Positions 24,853-33,957 are shown, counted from the stretch's first letter. The stretch is 64,000 nucleotides of DNA from Streptomyces sp. SDr-06 (GCF_003324565.1 NZ_QOLA01000001.1:1-64000); one strand, 5' to 3'. Numbers and translations are program-made. The notes: a model not told the origin generated them from the sequence alone.

Positions 24853-25626
24853 ATGCCGAGGAACACGAACAGCGGCCTTGCCGAGGCGGCCGGGCAGACC
24901 GGTGCGAAGGTAGTGGCGGTCACAGGCGCGAGCAGCGGGATCGGCGAGGCGACCGCACGAAGGCTCGCGGCGGACGGCCATCACCTCCTGCTCGGAGCGC
25001 GGCGCACCGAGCGTCTCGCCGCGCTCACCAAGGAGATCACCGCCGCGGGCGGCACCGCCTCCTTCAAGCGGCTCGACGTCACGGATGCCGCCGACGTCCA
25101 AGCCTTCGTCTCCGCCGCCCGCGAGCGCCACGGCCGTGTCGACGTGATGGTCAACAACGCCGGGGTGATGCCGCTCTCACCGCTGGAAGCACTGAAGATC
25201 GAGGAGTGGGACCGCATGATCGACGTGAACGTCCGCGGGGTCCTGCACGGCATCACGGCCGCGCTGCCCGCGATGCGGGCCCAGGGTGGCGGACACTTCG
25301 TGAACGTCGCCTCCGTCGGGGCGTACGAGGTCTCCCCCACCGCCGCCGTGTACTGCGCCACCAAATTCGCCGTCCGGGCGATCTCCGAGGGACTGCGCCA
25401 GGAGTCGAACGGGGACATCCGGGTCACTCTGGTCTCCCCGGGAGTGACCGAGTCCGAACTCGCCGACAGCGTCTCCGACCCGGCGGCGAGAGCGGCCATG
25501 CAGAGCTACCGCGCCGTGGCCCTGCCCGCCTCGGCCATCGCGGACGCCATTGCCTACGCCGTGTCCCAGCCGCCTCAGGTCGACGTCAACGAGGTGGTCG
25601 TGCGCCCGGCCGCGAGCGCGCAGTAG
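24853..25626 (+). CDS. Short-chain dehydrogenase/reductase (SDR)
   Basis: A 257-residue classical SDR. The NADP-binding motif TGASSGIGEATARRLA, the NNAGVMPL motif, the catalytic Ser region (VASVGAYEVSP) and the YCATK motif (Tyr and Lys) are all intact. The first ~18 residues precede the Rossmann strand and are unusually long. It resembles the SDR oxidoreductases of the YdfG/clavulanate-dehydrogenase-like group. The substrate is unknown; no operon partner is seen. Confidence 0.92.
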   Translation: MPRNTNSGLAEAAGQTGAKVVAVTGASSGIGEATARRLAADGHHLLLGARRTERLAALTKEITAAGGTASFKRLDVTDAADVQAFVSAARERHGRVDVMVNNAGVMPLSPLEALKIEEWDRMIDVNVRGVLHGITAALPAMRAQGGGHFVNVASVGAYEVSPTAAVYCATKFAVRAISEGLRQESNGDIRVTLVSPGVTESELADSVSDPAARAAMQSYRAVALPASAIADAIAYAVSQPPQVDVNEVVVRPAASAQ

Positions 25627-25715
25627 GCCACACAGCGGGCACCGGACCTCCAGCGGTACGCCAGAGCGGCGCTCTCGGACGGGCCACCCCGGCACTCCGA
25701 CAAGGCCCGGGGCCG

Positions 25716-25973
25716 TCAGGACAGGGTGATCCGCAGTTCGTAGGGGCGGCCCGCACTGATCGCCTCGGCCTGCTCGCGCAGGTCGGCCGTGGTGAAGCCG
25801 AGCAGCGCCTGGTCGGCCGCGCGGCGCAGCAGGGGCACGATCTGGGCGGGCGGGCTGCCGCGGTGGGTGGAGGCGAGGGTGGTGAAGGCCCGCTGGTACG
25901 TGGAACCGTGCGGGTCGCTGCTGTCGGCCAGCAGTCTCGGCAACGCGCTCGCGTCGATGCTGATGTTTCCCAT
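25716..25973 (-). CDS. Small conserved hypothetical protein (85 aa)
   Basis: An 85-residue soluble, helix-rich protein (MGNISIDASALPRLLADSSD ... YELRITLS). The start is fixed by GGGAGG nine bases before ATG 25973. No transmembrane segment or signal peptide is visible. It does not match a family I can name. It is convergent with the SDR gene and divergent from the SRPBCC-MarR pair. Confidence 0.55.
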   Translation of the reverse strand: MGNISIDASALPRLLADSSDPHGSTYQRAFTTLASTHRGSPPAQIVPLLRRAADQALLGFTTADLREQAEAISAGRPYELRITLS

Positions 25974-26112
25974 GTGGTCGCCTCCCGTCGTCGCGCGGCC
26001 GGGCGGATCCGGCCCACACGACCGACGGTAGGGGCCGGGTCTGACAATCCCCCGCCCCCCAGACCCGTGAGCCCCACCACCCGCCGGATCGCCAGGGCCG
26101 TCCCCCTGGACA

Positions 26113-26134
26113 GATAGTCTGTGCACAGATAATC
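26113..26134. promoter_or_regulatory. MarR-type palindromic operator
   Basis: A 22-base palindrome around a perfect 12-base core (TCTGTGCACAGA) with 18 of 22 positions symmetric. It lies about 30 bases before the SRPBCC start, where an autoregulating MarR repressor would bind. Confidence 0.7.
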
Positions 26135-26165
26135 TTTGGGCACATCATCTTCGCAGGAGGCCATC

Positions 26166-26585
26166 ATGTGGGTGTACGAGCACAGCATCGAGACCGACGT
26201 CGCACGCGCGGCGATCTGGCGACTCTGGGCCGATGTCGAGAACTGGGCCGCCTGGAACGCGGAGATCGAGAAGATCGAGCTGCGCGGCCCGTTCGCCGCG
26301 GGCGCGGAGATCTCGATGACCCCGCCCGGGCAGGACCCGGTGGAACTGCGGGTGACCGAGGCCGAGAAGGACACCATGTTCGTCGATGAGGCCCGCTTCG
26401 ACGGGCTGGTCCTGCGCACCATCCACCGGCTCGTCCCCCTCGACCACGGGCGCACCCGGGTGGTGTACCGGATGGAGATCACCGGCGAGGGAGCCGATGA
26501 TCTCGGTCCCCGGATCGGCCCGGACATCACCTCCGACTGGCCCGTGACCATGGCCGCACTCGTCGGCCTCGCCGCACGGAGCTGA
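26166..26585 (+). CDS. SRPBCC (START-like) family protein
   Basis: A 139-residue single-domain protein with the SRPBCC pattern: WVYEHSIETDVARAAIWRLW, the VENWAAWNAEIEKIEL segment, and a late RVVYRMEITG strand. The fold makes a deep hydrophobic pocket for small ligands; relatives act as polyketide cyclases or ligand carriers, and many have no known role. CAGGAGG lies directly before ATG 26166. It is followed within five bases by a MarR gene, so both form one operon under the palindrome. Confidence 0.85.
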   Translation: MWVYEHSIETDVARAAIWRLWADVENWAAWNAEIEKIELRGPFAAGAEISMTPPGQDPVELRVTEAEKDTMFVDEARFDGLVLRTIHRLVPLDHGRTRVVYRMEITGEGADDLGPRIGPDITSDWPVTMAALVGLAARS

Positions 26586-26590
26586 CGGCA

Positions 26591-27013
26591 GTGAACCCCG
26601 AAGCCAGCCCCGGGTTCCTGCTGTGGCACGCCACGCTGCGCTGGCAGCGGGGCATCGCCACGGCCTTGGCGCCCCTCGGCCTGACCCACGTCCAGTTCGT
26701 GCTGCTCGCCTGCGCCTGGTGGCTCAACGAACAGGGAAGTCATCCGAACCAGTTGGCGCTCGCACGGCAGGCGGGGACCGACGTCAAGATGACCTCCCAG
26801 GTACTCCGCACCCTGGAGAACAAGGGCTTGGTCGAACGCGAGGTGGACCCGTCGGACACCCGGGCCAAGCGCCTGCGCGTCACCGCCCTCGGCGCGGAAC
26901 TGGCCCCCCGCGCCATCGCCGCCGTCGAGCGGGTCGACGCCGAGTTCTTCCAGCCCGTCCCCCTCGACGAAGCCGTGGCAATGCTCAGCCGCCTGTCGCA
27001 TCCCGAGTCCTGA
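26591..27013 (+). CDS. MarR family transcriptional regulator
   Basis: A 140-residue MarR repressor: dimer helices (WHATLRWQRGIATALAPLGL), winged helix (NQLALARQAGTDVKMTSQVL, RTLENKGLVEREVDPSDTRA) with the wing residues DTRAKRLRVT intact. GTG 26591 begins five bases after the SRPBCC stop. A strong palindrome lies upstream of the pair, so autoregulation is likely. The inducer could be the ligand handled by the SRPBCC protein. Confidence 0.9.
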   Translation: MNPEASPGFLLWHATLRWQRGIATALAPLGLTHVQFVLLACAWWLNEQGSHPNQLALARQAGTDVKMTSQVLRTLENKGLVEREVDPSDTRAKRLRVTALGAELAPRAIAAVERVDAEFFQPVPLDEAVAMLSRLSHPES

Positions 27014-27116
27014 CCACCGCCCCCGCCCGTTCGGCGCAGCCGGCCCGCGCTCCGGGGTGCGCGAGCGACCCGCGGCGCTTACCTGAGAGAGCCACGCTTT
27101 CGCAGGGAGACGCATC

Positions 27117-27728
27117 ATGACCGAACAGCACCCGCCCGACCCGGACCCTCATGGCGGCACACCACCGGGCGGGCAAGGCGGAGCGGCTCCGGGATGGGGG
27201 CAGCGACAGCCGCCCGGAGGGGCACCCTACGGCTCGCCCCCGCCGGCCTGGGGCCCCCAACCCCCCGCCCCTCCCGGACGCCGCTTCGGCCGAGGCGTCC
27301 TGATCGGGTGCCTCGGCGCCGTCGTACTGCTCATCGTGATCGTCGCGGTCCTCGTCCTGGCCTTCGGCGGCAGCAGCGGCAAGAAGAGCCCGCCCAGTCC
27401 CACCACCACCAACAGCGGCGTCCGATCCAGCGAAGGTGCGCACCCTCCCGCCGCGGACGTGTCCATCACGTCCTGCGAACTCGACCCCTCCACCTCCTTC
27501 GCCAGCGCCAAGCTGAAGATCATCAACCACAGCTCAAAGCCCTCGGACTACAGCATCTCCGTGGAGTTCCTCGCCGCGAACGGAACCCGCGTGGGCGAGG
27601 GCGGGACGTTGCAGACGCATGTGGCGCCAGGCGAGACAGCCGAGGACACGGCCAGCAGTCCCACTCAGGCGACCGGCAACATCACTTGCAAGGTGACTTC
27701 CGTGGAGCGGTTCTCCTCAGCCGGGTGA
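27117..27728 (+). CDS. Membrane-anchored protein with extracellular FxLYD-like domain
   Basis: A 203-residue protein. The N-terminal ~55 residues are cytoplasmic, rich in Pro, Gly and Gln (GGTPPGGQGGAAPGWG). One transmembrane helix follows (about residues 60-83, GVLIGCLGAVVLLIVIVAVL). A Ser/Thr/Pro linker leads to an extracellular beta-sandwich-like domain (VSITSCELDPSTSFASAKLK, YSISVEFLAANGTRVGEGG) that resembles FxLYD-type domains. Function is unknown. The start is ATG 27117. Confidence 0.7.
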   Translation: MTEQHPPDPDPHGGTPPGGQGGAAPGWGQRQPPGGAPYGSPPPAWGPQPPAPPGRRFGRGVLIGCLGAVVLLIVIVAVLVLAFGGSSGKKSPPSPTTTNSGVRSSEGAHPPAADVSITSCELDPSTSFASAKLKIINHSSKPSDYSISVEFLAANGTRVGEGGTLQTHVAPGETAEDTASSPTQATGNITCKVTSVERFSSAG

Positions 27729-27807
27729 GGGCCCGACCACCGGCCCCCACACTCATACCAACTTGCGCAAGCCCCAGGCCAGTTCACTCCTCATGCGAAG
27801 ATGAGCC

Positions 27808-28074
27808 ATGCGCGCACCACCGCCGTTCGGGGACAAGCTGCGGGCGCAGCTGGGCTCACCTCAGGAGGCGCGGCAGCTCGAAAGCAGCCCCCGATCGCGG
27901 GTGTGGCGGGCCGAGCTGGCCGGCACCGCCGTGGTGGTCAAGCAGCTCGTCGACGGCTCGGAAGCGGCGGAGAGGTACGCGCGCGAGGTGGCCGCACTGA
28001 CCCTCGCGTCGCACGTCGACCCACCCGTCGTGCCAAGGCTCATCGGCACTGACCCGGACGAGCGCGTGCTGGTC
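27808..28074 (+). pseudogene. Truncated phosphotransferase (APH-like) N-terminus
   Basis: About 89 codons look like the N-terminal lobe of an aminoglycoside phosphotransferase-type kinase: RVWRAELAGTAVVVKQLVDG (with the ATP-binding Lys), then EAAERYAREVAALTLASHVD and VVPRLIGTDPDERVLV. After about 28074 the frame runs on but the sequence is the antisense of a MepB-like gene. The catalytic loop and C-lobe are missing, so the protein cannot be a kinase. The break coincides with the end of the opposing gene. Confidence 0.75.
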
Positions 28075-28314
28075 GATCGGCCCCTCCGAGGACCGCTGCC
28101 ACAGCGTGACGAACTGACCGACTTGCGTCGGGGTGGTCTTGGCCACACGGAATCTGACGGCTTGCCCGTCGAGGGTGAACCGGTGCGCCACGTACTCCGC
28201 GCTCTCCGGTTCGGGCTCCGGCCGCGAGCAGTCGAAGCCGCTCGGGCCGTACACCATCGTTTGCGCCGCCAGCAGGTCACAGTGAGGCCCGACCAGGGCT
28301 GATTGGCCATGCAC
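28075..28314 (-). pseudogene. Truncated MepB family gene (N-terminal half)
   Basis: Reading on the minus strand, about 80 codons match the start of MepB proteins: LLAAQTMVYGPSGFDCSRPE, EPESAEYVAHRFTLDG, then VRFRVAKTTPTQVGQFVTLW. At about 28074 the match ends and the frame continues through the antisense of the truncated kinase gene. MepB proteins are normally about 170 residues, so roughly the second half is missing. The start appears to be GTG 28314. Confidence 0.75.
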
Positions 28315-29035
28315 TCATCCTGCCGTCCCCCGGAGATGAGGCTCGTCACCCACCCGGCGAATCAGAGAAGGAATTCCGCGTACAGCACGGTGAACGCCGG
28401 GCGCAGGCCGTCCAGGAAAGGCCGGTCGAAATGCGGCCTTCGGGCGCAGGGCCGAGGGGAGGGAAAGGCCAACACCCTACGGCGCTTTGGGTCGACCGGT
28501 TTCCGCCTGAGTGCGCGAACGTCGGCACCGAGTCTTTCACCAGCCGCTAACGATCCGCTAACGCACCGACTCCACGAGGTGGGCGGGCGAGGATCTCACC
28601 CCGGCCGAGCCCAAGACTTCGCAGGCCGGAGGACTGAGGGGCAATCAACTCCGCCAGTGATGGCTTCCGTTGGGGTGCGCGTGGAGCACAGCTCCCTAGT
28701 CCCGACACACCTCACTGGGTAGCCGAACGCAGAAGCTCGGGGGCCGAGCGAGGTGTGAGGTTTCACACTCTGCGAGGAATTGCCGGGCGGTGTCGGCTTC
28801 CAGCAGAGTTCTACAACCGTCAGGCCCCGCATACGGCCACCCCGTCCCCCGAGTACCTCGTACTCGTACAACTCCATAGCCGAGCCGTATGCCGCCCGTG
28901 CATCACCCGGGTTTCGTCCCGGGAAAATTGCCCATCGGGTTCCGTTCCTCCGTGACCGGCAGTTGGGAGGAGGCAGCAAGGGGCACGATTGCGTTCGCGA
29001 GGTCACCCGTGCGTATGCTCCTGGAAGGAAATCGT
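28315..29035. other. Gap of ~720 bp without a supported gene
   Basis: No intact gene is seen. Near 28370-28440 a minus-strand stretch (RPFLDGLRPAFTVLYAEFLL then stop) could be the tail of a lost gene. A short inverted repeat (CCCGGG, six bases, CCCGGG) lies near 28908-28925, upstream of the secreted transglycosylase-like gene. I looked for a ydaO/c-di-AMP riboswitch, common before such genes in Streptomyces, and did not find its conserved segments. Confidence 0.35.
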
Positions 29036-29740
29036 GTGAGCCGGATCCCGATCCGGGGATTCGCGGTGGCGTCTGCCACCGCGGTCACCGCCGTTGGCGC
29101 CGTGGTCGGCGTGGCGGCGGGGAGTCCCGCCGCCGCCTCGAACGACAACGTCGAGGCCACCGCTGCCGACACGACGCTCCTCGCCGACATACCCGCCGGC
29201 CAGCAGGTCCAGGTGCAGACCACTTCTCTCGCACAGCAGGCGAACGCGCAGTCCGCGCAAGCCAACGCCGCGGCGAAGAAGTCCGCCGAGGAGGCCGCAC
29301 GCCTCCGGGCCGCCCAGGACGCCAAGGCCAAGAAGAGCGCCGCCGACAAGGATAGGGCGGACAAGGCCGACAAGGATGCCAAGGCCCGCGACCTGGAGAC
29401 CCAGGCCGCCAGCCGCTCGACCAGCCGGACCACCTTCCAGGTGCAGAGCTCCTACTCGGTCTCCGACGTCCAGGCCATCGCGCGCCAGATCATCCCCGCG
29501 GGCCAGTTCCAGTGCTTCAGCAACATCGTGAACAACGAGTCGAGCTGGAACTACCGGGCCACCAACGGCACCGCCTACGGCCTCGTCCAGGCGCTGCCCG
29601 GATCCAAGATGAGCTCCGTGGGATCCGACTGGCAGACAAACCCGGCCACCCAGATCAAGTGGGGCCTCAACTACATGAACGAGCGCTACGGCAGCCCTTG
29701 CGGCGCGTGGTCGTACTGGCAGGCCCACGACTCGTACTGA
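29036..29740 (+). CDS. Secreted transglycosylase-like protein with coiled-coil linker
   Basis: A 234-residue exported protein. A signal peptide (residues ~1-36, ending SPAAAS) is followed by an Ala/Lys/Asp/Gln-rich region (~60-130) of coiled-coil type. The C-terminal ~80 residues form a lytic-transglycosylase-like domain with the likely catalytic Glu in NIVNNESSWNYRATN and a conserved end (GLNYMNERYGSPCGAWSYWQ). It probably cuts or remodels peptidoglycan outside the membrane. GTG 29036 is chosen for GGAAGGAAA six bases upstream, which gives a better signal peptide than ATG 29015. Confidence 0.85.
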   Translation: MSRIPIRGFAVASATAVTAVGAVVGVAAGSPAAASNDNVEATAADTTLLADIPAGQQVQVQTTSLAQQANAQSAQANAAAKKSAEEAARLRAAQDAKAKKSAADKDRADKADKDAKARDLETQAASRSTSRTTFQVQSSYSVSDVQAIARQIIPAGQFQCFSNIVNNESSWNYRATNGTAYGLVQALPGSKMSSVGSDWQTNPATQIKWGLNYMNERYGSPCGAWSYWQAHDSY

Positions 29741-29809
29741 TCCTGCCCCGTGGGCAGTTGAACGGCCGGCCGGTGAGTCACGCGTCGGCCGGCTGTAACC
29801 TCGGCCCTT

Positions 29810-30304
29810 GTGAATTGGCTGCCTGACGACTTCGTCCACCCCGAGTACGTGCCCGTGCCCCGTACGACGCTGCACCTACGGCCGATCCGGGAGGCGGACT
29901 GCGCGCTCGACTATCCCGCGGTCATGGGCTCCCGAGAGCGCCTGTGGGAGATCTTCGGCCCGGCCTGGGCGTGGCCCAGTGAGACGATGACGTACGAAGC
30001 GAACCGCGTCGACCTGCTGCGGCACGAGAGGGAGATCGCCGCGCACCAGTCGTTCAACTACGCGCTCCTCGACGAACAGGAGACGTCGCTCCTCGGCTGT
30101 GTCTATGTCGACCCGCCCGAGCGCGCCGGTGCCGACGGGGAGGTGGCCTGGTGGGTGGTGGACGCACTCGCCGACAGTGAGGTGGAGCGCGCTTTCGACG
30201 CGTTCGTGCCGCAGTGGATCGCGACCGCCTGGCCCTTCCAGCAGCCCCGCTGCCTGGGCCGGGACATCAGCTGGAAGGCCTGGCTCGCGCTGCCGCGCGC
30301 CTAG
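29810..30304 (+). CDS. GNAT-like acetyltransferase
   Basis: A 164-residue protein of GNAT type: TTLHLRPIREADCALDYPAV at the start, a central strand pair (FNYALLDEQETSLLGCVYVD) and EVAWWVVDALADSEVERAFD. The canonical R/Q-x-x-G-x-G/A loop is not obvious, so the acetyl-CoA site may be degenerate and the substrate is unknown. GTG 29810 is the only sensible start. It stands alone between the transglycosylase and aminopeptidase genes. Confidence 0.7.
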   Translation: MNWLPDDFVHPEYVPVPRTTLHLRPIREADCALDYPAVMGSRERLWEIFGPAWAWPSETMTYEANRVDLLRHEREIAAHQSFNYALLDEQETSLLGCVYVDPPERAGADGEVAWWVVDALADSEVERAFDAFVPQWIATAWPFQQPRCLGRDISWKAWLALPRA

Positions 30305-30415
30305 CCGGGTCTCGACACGGAGGGGCGGCGCCCCGGCGGCCTCTCCTCAACTCCTCGCCCGTCACAGGTTGATAACGTCCCGTCGACCCCTTGCCAGTAA
30401 CATTTCACATATCAC

Positions 30416-32044
30416 ATGCTGCTCCGCATGAGAAAAGTCCTGGCTCTGCTCTCGGCGGCCGCCGCCGTCACAGCCCTCACCGGCACGTCCGCCGGCGCCG
30501 CACCCACCGCCCCCGAGGACACCGGGCAGGGGAAGCTCGTCTGGAGTTCCTGCAACGACGCCACCACGCCCACGCTCCAGTGCGCGATGCTCGACGTGCC
30601 GGTGGACTACGCCGACCCGCACGGCCGCAAGATCAAGATCAAGGTGAACCGTCTGCCCGCCACCGCGCCGCAGAGCAAGCGGCAGGGGCCGATCCTGCTG
30701 AACCCCGGCGGCCCCGGCGACTCCGGGCTTTGGATGCCCGCGTACATCGCCGGACAGATCCCCAAGGACGTCGCGTCGACCTACGACTGGATCGGGTTCG
30801 ACCCGCGCGGCACCAACAGCAGCGAGCCCCATGTCGTGTGCGACGCCCACTACTTCGACGGCGAGCGCCCGGACTACCAGGTGGGCCAGGGCACTTCGAA
30901 GGCCTGGCTGGCGAAGGCGGCCGGGTACGCCGCCGACTGCGCGGCCGACTGGTCCTGGCTGATGCCGCACATGACCACCGTCGACAACGCACGCGACATG
31001 GACAGCATCCGGTGGGCGCTGGGGGCGCAGAAGATCAACTTCTATGGTGGCTCCTGGGGCACCTCGCTGGGCTCCACCTACGGTCAGCTCTTCCCCTCGC
31101 ACGTGCGGCGCATGGTCCTGGACAGCATCGTCGGGCCCACCATCAGCTGGTACGACCACAACATCCTCCAAGACAAGGAACACCAGCGCCGGTTCGACGC
31201 CTTCGCGGCCTGGACGGCGAAGGCCGACTCCGTGTACCACCTGGGCACCGACGCCGCCGCGGTCGAGAAGGCGTACCAGCAGGTCGAGGCCGATCTGCGG
31301 ACGCACCCGGTGGACGCCGCGCCGGCCCCCGGCAAGATCGGCCCGGCGGAGTTCGAGGACACCTTCTACGGGGGTGGCTACAACTTCCTGCGCTGGCCCC
31401 GGATGGCCACCGTGCTCTCGGCCTACCTCACCCACCACGACACCCGGGCGCTGAACACCGCCTACAACAAGTACGCCGCGCCGAGTGGTGACGACGGCGC
31501 CTTCCCCGCGTACAACGCGGCCCAGTGCACCGAGAACGCCTGGCCGCGCGACTGGGAGTTCTGGAAGAAGGACCAGGCCAAGGTCAACGCCGTCGCACCC
31601 TTCTACACGTACAACAACATGTGGTACAACGCGGCTTGCATGTTCTGGCCCTACCAGGGCAACCCGGCCGGCCGCATGAAGATCACGGGCAAGGGCCTGC
31701 CGCCCGTGCTGCTCTTCCAGGCCACCGAGGACGCCGCCACCCCGTACCAGGGCGGGCTCGCCATGCACGACGCGCTGCCCGGTTCGAAGCTGGTCGTCCA
31801 GAACGGCGGCAGCTTCCACGAGATCCTCTTCCACGGCAATGCCTGCCTGGACGACACCTTCGCCGACTACCTCCGTGATGGGACCCTCCCCACGGGTCGC
31901 GGCCGCATCGCCAAGACCTGCGCCCCGGAGCCCGAGCCCGCACCCACGTACGTGAGTGAGCGGTCCCTCACCGCCAAGACCGCCGCTCCGGCCACCCCTC
32001 TCGCCCCCACCGACCCCGAGGCCGTGCGCGGCCTCCTGCGGTAA
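30416..32044 (+). CDS. Secreted tripeptidyl aminopeptidase-type alpha/beta hydrolase (S33)
   Basis: A 542-residue exported serine hydrolase of the Streptomyces SlpD/SlpE/Tap type, which removes N-terminal peptides from proteins. The signal peptide is about residues 5-28 (VLALLSAAAAVTALTGTSAG). The fold markers are QGPILLNPGGPGDSG (oxyanion region), DWIGFDPRGTN, the nucleophile elbow GGSWGTSLG, and a C-terminal TAP domain (PPVLLFQATEDAATPYQGG, then GNACLDDTFADYL) with the likely catalytic His in GGSFHEI. ATG 30416 and ATG 30428 are both possible; neither has a clear ribosome site. A strong hairpin follows the stop. Confidence 0.9.
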   Translation: MLLRMRKVLALLSAAAAVTALTGTSAGAAPTAPEDTGQGKLVWSSCNDATTPTLQCAMLDVPVDYADPHGRKIKIKVNRLPATAPQSKRQGPILLNPGGPGDSGLWMPAYIAGQIPKDVASTYDWIGFDPRGTNSSEPHVVCDAHYFDGERPDYQVGQGTSKAWLAKAAGYAADCAADWSWLMPHMTTVDNARDMDSIRWALGAQKINFYGGSWGTSLGSTYGQLFPSHVRRMVLDSIVGPTISWYDHNILQDKEHQRRFDAFAAWTAKADSVYHLGTDAAAVEKAYQQVEADLRTHPVDAAPAPGKIGPAEFEDTFYGGGYNFLRWPRMATVLSAYLTHHDTRALNTAYNKYAAPSGDDGAFPAYNAAQCTENAWPRDWEFWKKDQAKVNAVAPFYTYNNMWYNAACMFWPYQGNPAGRMKITGKGLPPVLLFQATEDAATPYQGGLAMHDALPGSKLVVQNGGSFHEILFHGNACLDDTFADYLRDGTLPTGRGRIAKTCAPEPEPAPTYVSERSLTAKTAAPATPLAPTDPEAVRGLLR

Positions 32045-32071
32045 CAGAGGCCGCACCACCTCGCCTTCAAC

Positions 32072-32103
32072 GGCCGGTCCCGCCACCCGGGGAGGGACCG
32101 GCC
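32072..32103 (+). terminator. Hairpin terminator after the aminopeptidase gene
   Basis: Perfect 10-base arms GGCCGGTCCC (32072-32081) and GGGACCGGCC (32094-32103) with a 12-base loop, 28 bases after the stop. The rest of the ~325-bp gap to the next gene shows no gene or clear promoter. Confidence 0.8.
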
Positions 32104-32369
32104 GTCGGTCCGGTCAACCGGCCCGGTTCCCCGGAGCCCGGCGTCCCTCCTGGTCAGCGTCGCGCCTTGGACCTTCTGCCGAGGGCGGTCTGCGGCCATG
32201 GTCGGGACGGCGCATTGTGCGGGGCGGAGACCTGCGGATGGGATGGGCAGGATCGCCACGGCGGGGCCGGTCCCGCCGTCGCGTTCGGGGCGCGCCATCG
32301 GGACCACCACTCGACGAGCGCGACGCGATCCGTACGGCCCCCGCTCCCCGCCGGTACAGAAGGAAGCGC

Positions 32370-33731
32370 ATGACATCCCTGCTCGACGGGTGCACGCCCT
32401 GGCCCAAGGAGTTCGTCGACCGCTACTGGGCGGCCGGCTACTGGCGCGGCAACACCCTGGACAACCTGCTGCGCGGCTGGGCCCTCCAGCACGGGCCGCG
32501 GACCGCGCTCGTCCACGGCACCACGCGGCTCACCTACGCGAAGCTGAACCGGCAGGCGGACCGCATGGCCGCCGGTTTCCGGCTGCGCGGCATCCGGCCC
32601 CGCCAGCGGGTCGTCGTCCAGCTGCCGAACGTTCCCGAGTTCGTCATCACCGTTTTCGCGCTGATGCGCGCCGGTGCGATCCCCGTGCTCTGCCCGCTCG
32701 CGCACCGCACGCCCGAGGTGCCCGAGCTCGTGCGGATCACCCAGGCGGTCGGGTACGTCGGTCCCGCGACGCACCGGGGCTTCGACCACACGGCGATGGC
32801 GGCCGACATCGCGGCCCAGTGGCCGTTCCTGCGGCGGGTGTTCACCCTGGAGGAGCCGGGCACCGAGTCCCCCTACGGCGGTCTCACGACCGACCCGTCG
32901 GGCTGCCAATACTCTCCACTGGGCTCCATCGACGCCGCACCCGAGCCCGCGCTCGCCCAGAGCGCGGACCAGGTGGCGTTCTTCCTGCTCTCCGGCGACA
33001 GCGGCACCTCCGCCGCACCCCGGCTCGTTCCGCGCACCCACAACGACTACGGCTACCAGGCACAGGCCGCCGCCGACGCGGTCGCCCTCACCGAGGACGA
33101 CGTGTACCTCGCCGCGCTTCCGGCCGAGTCCACCTTCGCCCTCGGCTGTCCCGGCATCATCGGCACCCTCGGCGTCGGCGGCACCGTCGTCCTGACCGAG
33201 AACCCGGCACCCGCCGCATGCCTGCCGTTGATCGAGCGGGAGAGAGTCACGTTCACCGCCCTGGCGCCCCCGGCCCTCCAGCGCTGGCTCGATGAACTCC
33301 CGTCCCACCCCCACGACTTGAGCAGCCTGCGCCTCCTCCAGGTCGGCGGTCCGCCCCTGTCCCGGGCCACCGCCGAGCGGGTCGGCCCGGAGCTGGGCTG
33401 TCGCCTCCAGCAGGTCTTCGCCCAGGCCGAGGGGCCCCTCACCCTGACCCGGCCCGCCGATCCGGACGAGACCGTGCTCGCCACGCAGGGCCGCCCGCTC
33501 TGCCCCGACGACGAGTTCCGCCTTGTCGACGCCGACGGCAAGGACGTGGCCGACGGGGAGTCCGGCGAGCTGCTGGCCCGCGGCCCCTCCACCGCGCGCG
33601 GCTACTACCGGGCCCCCGACGAGAACGCCGACTCCTTCACCGCCGACGGCTACTTCCGCACCGGCCGCCTCGCGCGGCGCACCCCCGACGGCACCTACGT
33701 GGTGACGGGCCGCGCCGACCGCGTCCGATAG
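32370..33731 (+). pseudogene. Aryl-acid (2,3-dihydroxybenzoate/salicylate) AMP ligase, C-terminally truncated
   Basis: The 453-codon frame matches DhbE/EntE-type enzymes that activate aryl acids for siderophores: MTSLLDGCTPWPKEFVDRYW, RLTYAKLNRQADRMAAGFRL, FFLLSGDSGTSAAPRLVPRT (AMP-binding P-loop, altered from the usual SGGTTG), VFAQAEGPLTLTR, and YFRTGRLARRTPDGTYVVTG. It stops right after GRADRVR, where the family continues with ~90 residues of the mobile C-terminal domain carrying the catalytic Lys. Relatives are about 540 residues. No siderophore genes are near. It is probably inactive, though an isolated N-terminal domain cannot be fully excluded. AAGGAAG precedes ATG 32370. Confidence 0.75.
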
Positions 33732-33780
33732 CGGTCACCCGCAGCGCCCGGCCCGGCCGAGGCGGCGCCGGAGCCGCCTT

Positions 33781-33957
33781 CCTCCGCCGCGCGGGCCTGC
33801 GCCGTACGGACGGCTGCTCGGGAACCCGGCCATCGGCATCGTCGCGCTGATCATCGCCGTTAACCTGGTCGCCGTCTTCCTGGAGGAGGGTTTCCACTGG
33901 TTCCTGCCCGACGATCCGGTCCGGTACCAGTTCTTCTCCGACATCGACGTGGTCTGA
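33781..33957 (+). pseudogene. Possible C-terminal fragment of a membrane protein
   Basis: After the truncated ligase, one frame reads convincingly as the end of a small membrane protein: a hydrophobic helix (NPAIGIVALIIAVNLVAVFL) followed by EEGFHWFLPDDPVRYQFFSD and a stop at 33955-33957. No ATG, GTG or TTG precedes it in frame at a sensible distance, so its 5' part seems missing. The family is not recognised. Confidence 0.4.

Noticed and set aside
28640..29035. ydaO (c-di-AMP) riboswitch upstream of the secreted transglycosylase-like gene
   Set aside because: Such riboswitches are common before cell-wall hydrolase genes in Streptomyces, but the conserved segments (such as GGGGGAACC-like and GGGUGAAUC-like stretches) are not present.
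30362..32086. Long antisense frame opposite the tripeptidyl aminopeptidase gene (and many similar long frames elsewhere)
   Set aside because: In ~72% GC DNA most frames are open by chance. Its composition (Val/Gly/Arg/His-rich, no motifs) is that of a shadow of the real gene.
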